64,000 nucleotides of DNA from the NCBI GenBank assembly GCA_963721725.1, contig CAVRLX010000009.1:310001-374000 (forward strand). Direction: 5' to 3'. Below the pieces are notes generated by a model. That model did not search any database and was not told the DNA's origin. It was given only the letters and a program-made list of their open reading frames with translations. The stretch is from RI-153 sp963721725 (lineage in GTDB: Bacteria; Chloroflexota; Anaerolineae; Caldilineales; Caldilineaceae). Position numbers and translations under genes: made by a program. Below, piece after piece: positions 61,025 through 64,000 of the stretch. The first letter of the stretch is position 1, and each line of letters begins with the position of its first letter.

Positions 61025-61170
61025 CCCAAAAAGGGGAGCGACTGGCTAACCTTGCGGCGGCTGTGCATCTCGTAGAGCGGAATGGTATACTGGATAGGGT
61101 GAGGATTCCGTATCGGCGCTTGCCTCACCATCAACTCATGTAACCCACAACATGTTTTTAACCCAATCCG

Positions 61171-61263
61171 TACCTATACAGGTGCGACGCACTTGCCAAG
61201 AGTAGAACGGTTGTGAAAAGCGTGTGTGGCGAGTGCGTCGCACCTTAGATCTGTATAGTTACC
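61171..61263 (+). repeat. Palindromic interspersed repeat, copy D
   Basis: Arms 61181-61198 and 61227-61244 are inverted copies of GGTGCGACGCACTCGCCA with one mismatch. Centre and flanks nearly identical to copy A. It ends 23 nt before the radical SAM start codon. Confidence 0.8.
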
Positions 61264-61286
61264 CCAATCCTAGGCTTATCAATCTC

Positions 61287-62159
61287 ATGTCTACGTCATC
61301 CTCCCCCCGCCCAGCCAGTGGCGCGCTAACCGTCACCACTGGCTATCTAGCTGGATTTACCCATACTTTGCAGCCCTATTTGGGGTGTCGCTTTGGCTGC
61401 GAATATTGCTATGTCCAGAGCATGACGGTGCATCGCTTTCACAACGCCGGTCTGGCTTGGGGAGACTATGCCTATCCTCGCACCGGCATCGCCGAAAAGC
61501 TGACCGCCGAACTGGCCCGCCATCAAAAAGCGCAGCGTCTTGATACATTGGCGATCTTTATGTCGTCAGTCACAGACCCCTATCAAGGGCTGGAACGGCA
61601 ATGGCAACTGACGCGGGCCTGTCTGCACGCCTTTGTAGAGCGCCCGCCGGGGCTGCTTATGATTCAAACTCGCTCGCCGTTGGTCACGCGTGATCTGGAT
61701 CTGATCACGCAGTTGGGTGGGCATGGCTGGATAAGTTTTACGCTTGAGACCGATCTGGATGCCGTGCGCCGTGCGATCACACCCCGTTGTCCGGGGCTGG
61801 ATCAGCGGCTGGCCGCGCTTAAAATGGTGCGTGCCGCCGGGGCGAATGTACAGATCGCAGTTAGCCCTTGCTTGCCCTATTCAGATGTAGAGCGCTTTGG
61901 CACTTTGTTGTTGGATCATGCCGATCGTGTGGTGGTGGATACCTATGCCAGCGGTGATGGCGGCAGCGGCAAACGCACAGCCCGCACCGAGATTCCCGAA
62001 CGCTACGCCGACCTGGGCTGGGGCGATTGGCGGGCCGAAGACGCTGCCCATGCCCTCTATGATCGGCTTCACGAGCGCATGGGCGAACGGGTGGGTTGGT
62101 CACAGGCTGGGTTTACCGCGCTGGCGCGCTCTGTGACAGGGATTTGCCATGAAAATTAA
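61287..62159 (+). CDS. Radical SAM protein (spore photoproduct lyase-like / Rv2578c-type)
   Basis: 290 aa from the ATG at 61287; the frame extends upstream into the palindromic repeat but is not likely translated there. The cluster motif is C-R-F-G-C-E-Y-C, i.e. C-x3-C-x2-C. T-G-Y-L-A-G-F-T-H-T-L-Q-P-Y, P-Y-Q-G-L-E and I-Q-T-R-S-P are features of the SPL-like Rv2578c subgroup. Function unproven; DNA-repair or RNA-modification roles are proposed. The downstream endonuclease V gene overlaps by 11 nt, which favours a DNA-repair link. Confidence 0.85.
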   Translation: MSTSSSPRPASGALTVTTGYLAGFTHTLQPYLGCRFGCEYCYVQSMTVHRFHNAGLAWGDYAYPRTGIAEKLTAELARHQKAQRLDTLAIFMSSVTDPYQGLERQWQLTRACLHAFVERPPGLLMIQTRSPLVTRDLDLITQLGGHGWISFTLETDLDAVRRAITPRCPGLDQRLAALKMVRAAGANVQIAVSPCLPYSDVERFGTLLLDHADRVVVDTYASGDGGSGKRTARTEIPERYADLGWGDWRAEDAAHALYDRLHERMGERVGWSQAGFTALARSVTGICHEN

Positions 62160-62820
62160 CCTTCACGCCGTTCATCCCTGGCAGGTCTCCCATGCCGAAG
62201 CCGTGGCAATTCAAGAGCGTCTGGCTCCGCTTGTACGCGAAGAGCCGATGCCACAGCCAGTGCAAACTGTTGCTGGCATCGATATGAGCGTGCGCGGGGA
62301 GCGGGTGCAGGCTGCGGTTGTGGTGGTGCGGCTGCCCGATTTTGCTCTGCTTGATCGGGCCATCTGGCAAGGGCCAGTAGAATTCCCCTACATGTCGGGC
62401 CTTTTGAGCTTTCGCGAAGTGCCTGCCGTTATCCGTGCGCTGGAGAAGCTCACGCTGGTGCCTGATCTGCTCATGACGGACTCGCAGGGCAAAGCCCATC
62501 CGCGGCGGATGGGGCTGGCGTCTCATCTGGGCGTCCTGTTGGATATGCCCGCGGTGGGGGTGGCAAAATCACGGCTCATCGGCAAGGCGGAGGATGATCT
62601 ACCCACCGAAAAAGGTTCGCATGTGCCGCTGTGGGATCGGGGCGAAGTGGTGGGGGCATTGGTGCGCACCCGCACGGGCGTCAACCCGGTCTATGTTAGC
62701 ATCGGTCACCGTATTACTTTGCCCGAAGCGATTGCGATTACGCTGGCGTGTACCGACCGCTATAAATTGCCCGAACCGACGCGGCTGGCCCATCTGCTTA
62801 GCCGCAATGAACTTGAATAA
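62149..62820 (+). CDS. nfi: Endonuclease V
   Basis: 223 aa. G-I-D-M-S-V near residue 43 has the catalytic Asp, Y-M-S-G-L-L-S-F-R-E-V-P with the catalytic Glu, and D-L-L-M-T-D-S-Q-G-K-A-H-P-R-R-M-G-L-A-S-H-L-G-V, a very strong family signature. It cuts next to deoxyinosine in DNA. The start overlaps the radical SAM gene. Confidence 0.93.
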   Translation: MKINLHAVHPWQVSHAEAVAIQERLAPLVREEPMPQPVQTVAGIDMSVRGERVQAAVVVVRLPDFALLDRAIWQGPVEFPYMSGLLSFREVPAVIRALEKLTLVPDLLMTDSQGKAHPRRMGLASHLGVLLDMPAVGVAKSRLIGKAEDDLPTEKGSHVPLWDRGEVVGALVRTRTGVNPVYVSIGHRITLPEAIAITLACTDRYKLPEPTRLAHLLSRNELE

Positions 62821-62911
62821 GGGTATGGCGGTGTTCAGCCGCACAAAAGTTAACTAGCAACTCCCTGTTTTTTCATGTCAATCCATAAACGCTTACCAGG
62901 AAGGACAACGC

Positions 62912-63806
62912 ATGGCACTGTATGGTGGTATTGAAGCAGGTGGCACTAAATTTATCTGCGCCGTTGGCACAGGCCCCGATGATATTCGCGCCGAAGAGCG
63001 CTTTCCCACAACCACCCCTGCCGAGACCTTGGGGCGCGCAATTGCATTCTTTCAGGCACAGGCACAAGTGTACGAAATCGCCGCCATTGGGATTGCCGCC
63101 TTTGGCCCCGTAGACCCCGATCCTGCCTCATCAACCTTTGGCTACATTACCACCACGCCCAAGCGCCATTGGCCCCACACCGACATTGTTGGGCAGATTC
63201 GCCAACATTTCGATCTCCCCATAGGCTTCGATACCGATGTCAACGGGGCTGCCTTAGGTGAATATCGCTGGGGCGCAGCACAAGGGTTAGATACCTTCGT
63301 CTGATTGGACCATCGGCACGGGTCTGGGCGGGGGCGGCATGGTCAACGGCAAATTGATGCACGGGGCTATGCACCCAGAGATGGGCCACATGATGGTTCC
63401 ACACGACCGCGCTCGTGATCCGTATGCAGGGTATTGTCCCTATCACGGGGATTGCTTGGAAGGGCTGGCGGCAGGCCCGGCTTTGGAGGCGCGCTGGGGC
63501 CAGCGCGGCGAAACGCTGCCGCCGGATCACGAAGCATGGCAGCTAGAGGCACACTATCTGGCGTTGGGATTGGTGAATGTCATCACTATCATGTCGCCGC
63601 AACGCATCATCCTGGGCGGCGGCGTGATGGCACAACCCGCCATTTTCCCCCTGATCCATGCCGAGGTGCAGCGGTTGCTGAATGGCTATATTCAGATCCC
63701 GGCCATGCAACAGGAGATTGCCAACTATATTGTGCCGCCGAAGTTGGGGGGAAGGGCCGGGGTCTTAGGCGCAATCGCGCTGGCACAACAGGCCTTGGTC
63801 GCATAG
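62912..63806 (+). CDS. ROK-family sugar kinase (fructokinase-like), one frameshift
   Basis: About 297 aa when repaired; ATG with GGAAGGA upstream. G-G-I-E-A-G-G-T-K-F is the ATP-binding start; F-D-T-D-V-N-G-A-A-L-G-E-Y has the catalytic Asp. An extra base near 63301-63305 breaks the frame; repair gives D-T-F-V-Y-W-T-I-G-T-G-L-G-G-G. H-P-E-M-G-H plus C-P-Y-H-G-D-C form the zinc site typical of ROK fructokinase. Confidence 0.88.
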
Positions 63807-63818
63807 GCGAGCTTCCAT

Positions 63819-64000
63819 CTACTTTTCGCGGTTCTGCTGAGCACGCAACGCTTCCATCTCGGCGTGTAGACGGTCAACTTCTGCCTCTGCGGCGTTTGCG
63901 CGCGCTGGGCCTCTTGCTCTGCCCGCTGAGATGCTTGCTCTGCCCGCTCTTGATGTTCTTCGGCATAGGCGTAGGTGTCTTCCATGCCAGGCACAATTTG
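63819..64000 (-). CDS. C-terminus of a coiled-coil protein, partial, one frameshift
   Basis: The stop is at 63819-63821; the gene enters from beyond 64000. The tail is a repetitive A/E/Q/R-rich coiled coil (E-R-A-E-Q-A-S-Q-R-A-E-Q-E-A-Q-R-A), ending in H-A-E-M-E-A-L-R-A-Q-Q. A single missing base near 63896-63905 breaks it. Similar tails end many Uma2/DUF820 nuclease-like proteins, but the diagnostic domain is outside the window. Confidence 0.5.
   Translation of the reverse strand, partial: NCAWHGRHLRLCRRTSRAGRASISAGRARGPARANAAEAEVDRLHAEMEALRAQQNREK

Overview
The window is about 64 kb of moderately GC-rich bacterial chromosome, with no plasmid, phage or rRNA signatures. The gene content suggests a member of the Chloroflexota (Anaerolineae/Caldilineae-like): solute-binding lipoproteins with Ala/Pro/Glu linkers, a haem-handling ccm/ccd cluster, DUF2085, DUF368, a MocA/XdhC pair, and CHAT/STAND proteins. 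This assignment is an inference; no rRNA or tRNA gene was seen.

Layout. 1-7.3 kb: a partial SPFH membrane protein, secD-secF behind a consensus promoter and a terminator-like leader hairpin, a zinc-type dehydrogenase, a D-Ala-D-Ala carboxypeptidase and a pseudouridine synthase. 7.4-15 kb: cmk, an AbiEii-like nucleotidyltransferase with a small partner, a lone dehydrogenase E1 alpha gene, mgtE behind a structured leader ending in a terminator, and an aminotransferase. 15-22.7 kb: a DUF368 lipid transporter, then a three-gene operon (CHAT caspase-like protease, P-loop STAND-type ATPase, large TPR/membrane protein) that is the best candidate for an undescribed system. 22.7-27.4 kb: DnaQ-like exonuclease, MocA, a separate short XdhC, TerC, a Rossmann-type XdhC and a CAP-domain protein. 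27.7-41.2 kb: a peptide/opine-type ABC transporter whose permease genes are full of frameshifts and which carries an inserted four-helix-bundle gene, followed by SDR, D-threonine-aldolase-like, DHDPS/NAL-like, aldo/keto reductase, PHP and alanine racemase genes. 41.4-50.5 kb: nth, rpsT, then a minus-strand cytochrome c biogenesis cluster (DUF2007-ccmE-dihaem protein-ccmA-B-C-D-ccdA-tlpA-glutaredoxin-DUF2085). The CcmE is of the CxxxY type and no ccmF is visible. 50.6-64 kb: small hydrolases, an HxlR regulator, a TumE-like toxin-antitoxin pair directly upstream of glycoside hydrolase and glycosyltransferase genes, an SH3 lipoprotein, Rieske, RraA, epimerase, NUDIX, radical SAM and endonuclease V genes, a ROK kinase, and the end of a coiled-coil gene.

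Three families of intergenic repeats run through the window: a palindromic ~90-nt element (four copies), a ~120-150-nt element built on CGCAAAG-type words (three good copies), and simple perfect hairpins made from short reiterated words, some of which lie inside reading frames. About a dozen conserved genes carry one single-base frameshift each, most of them an extra base and several in short homopolymers. The two opp permease genes carry many more. Most of these look like sequence errors, and the affected genes are described as if repaired.
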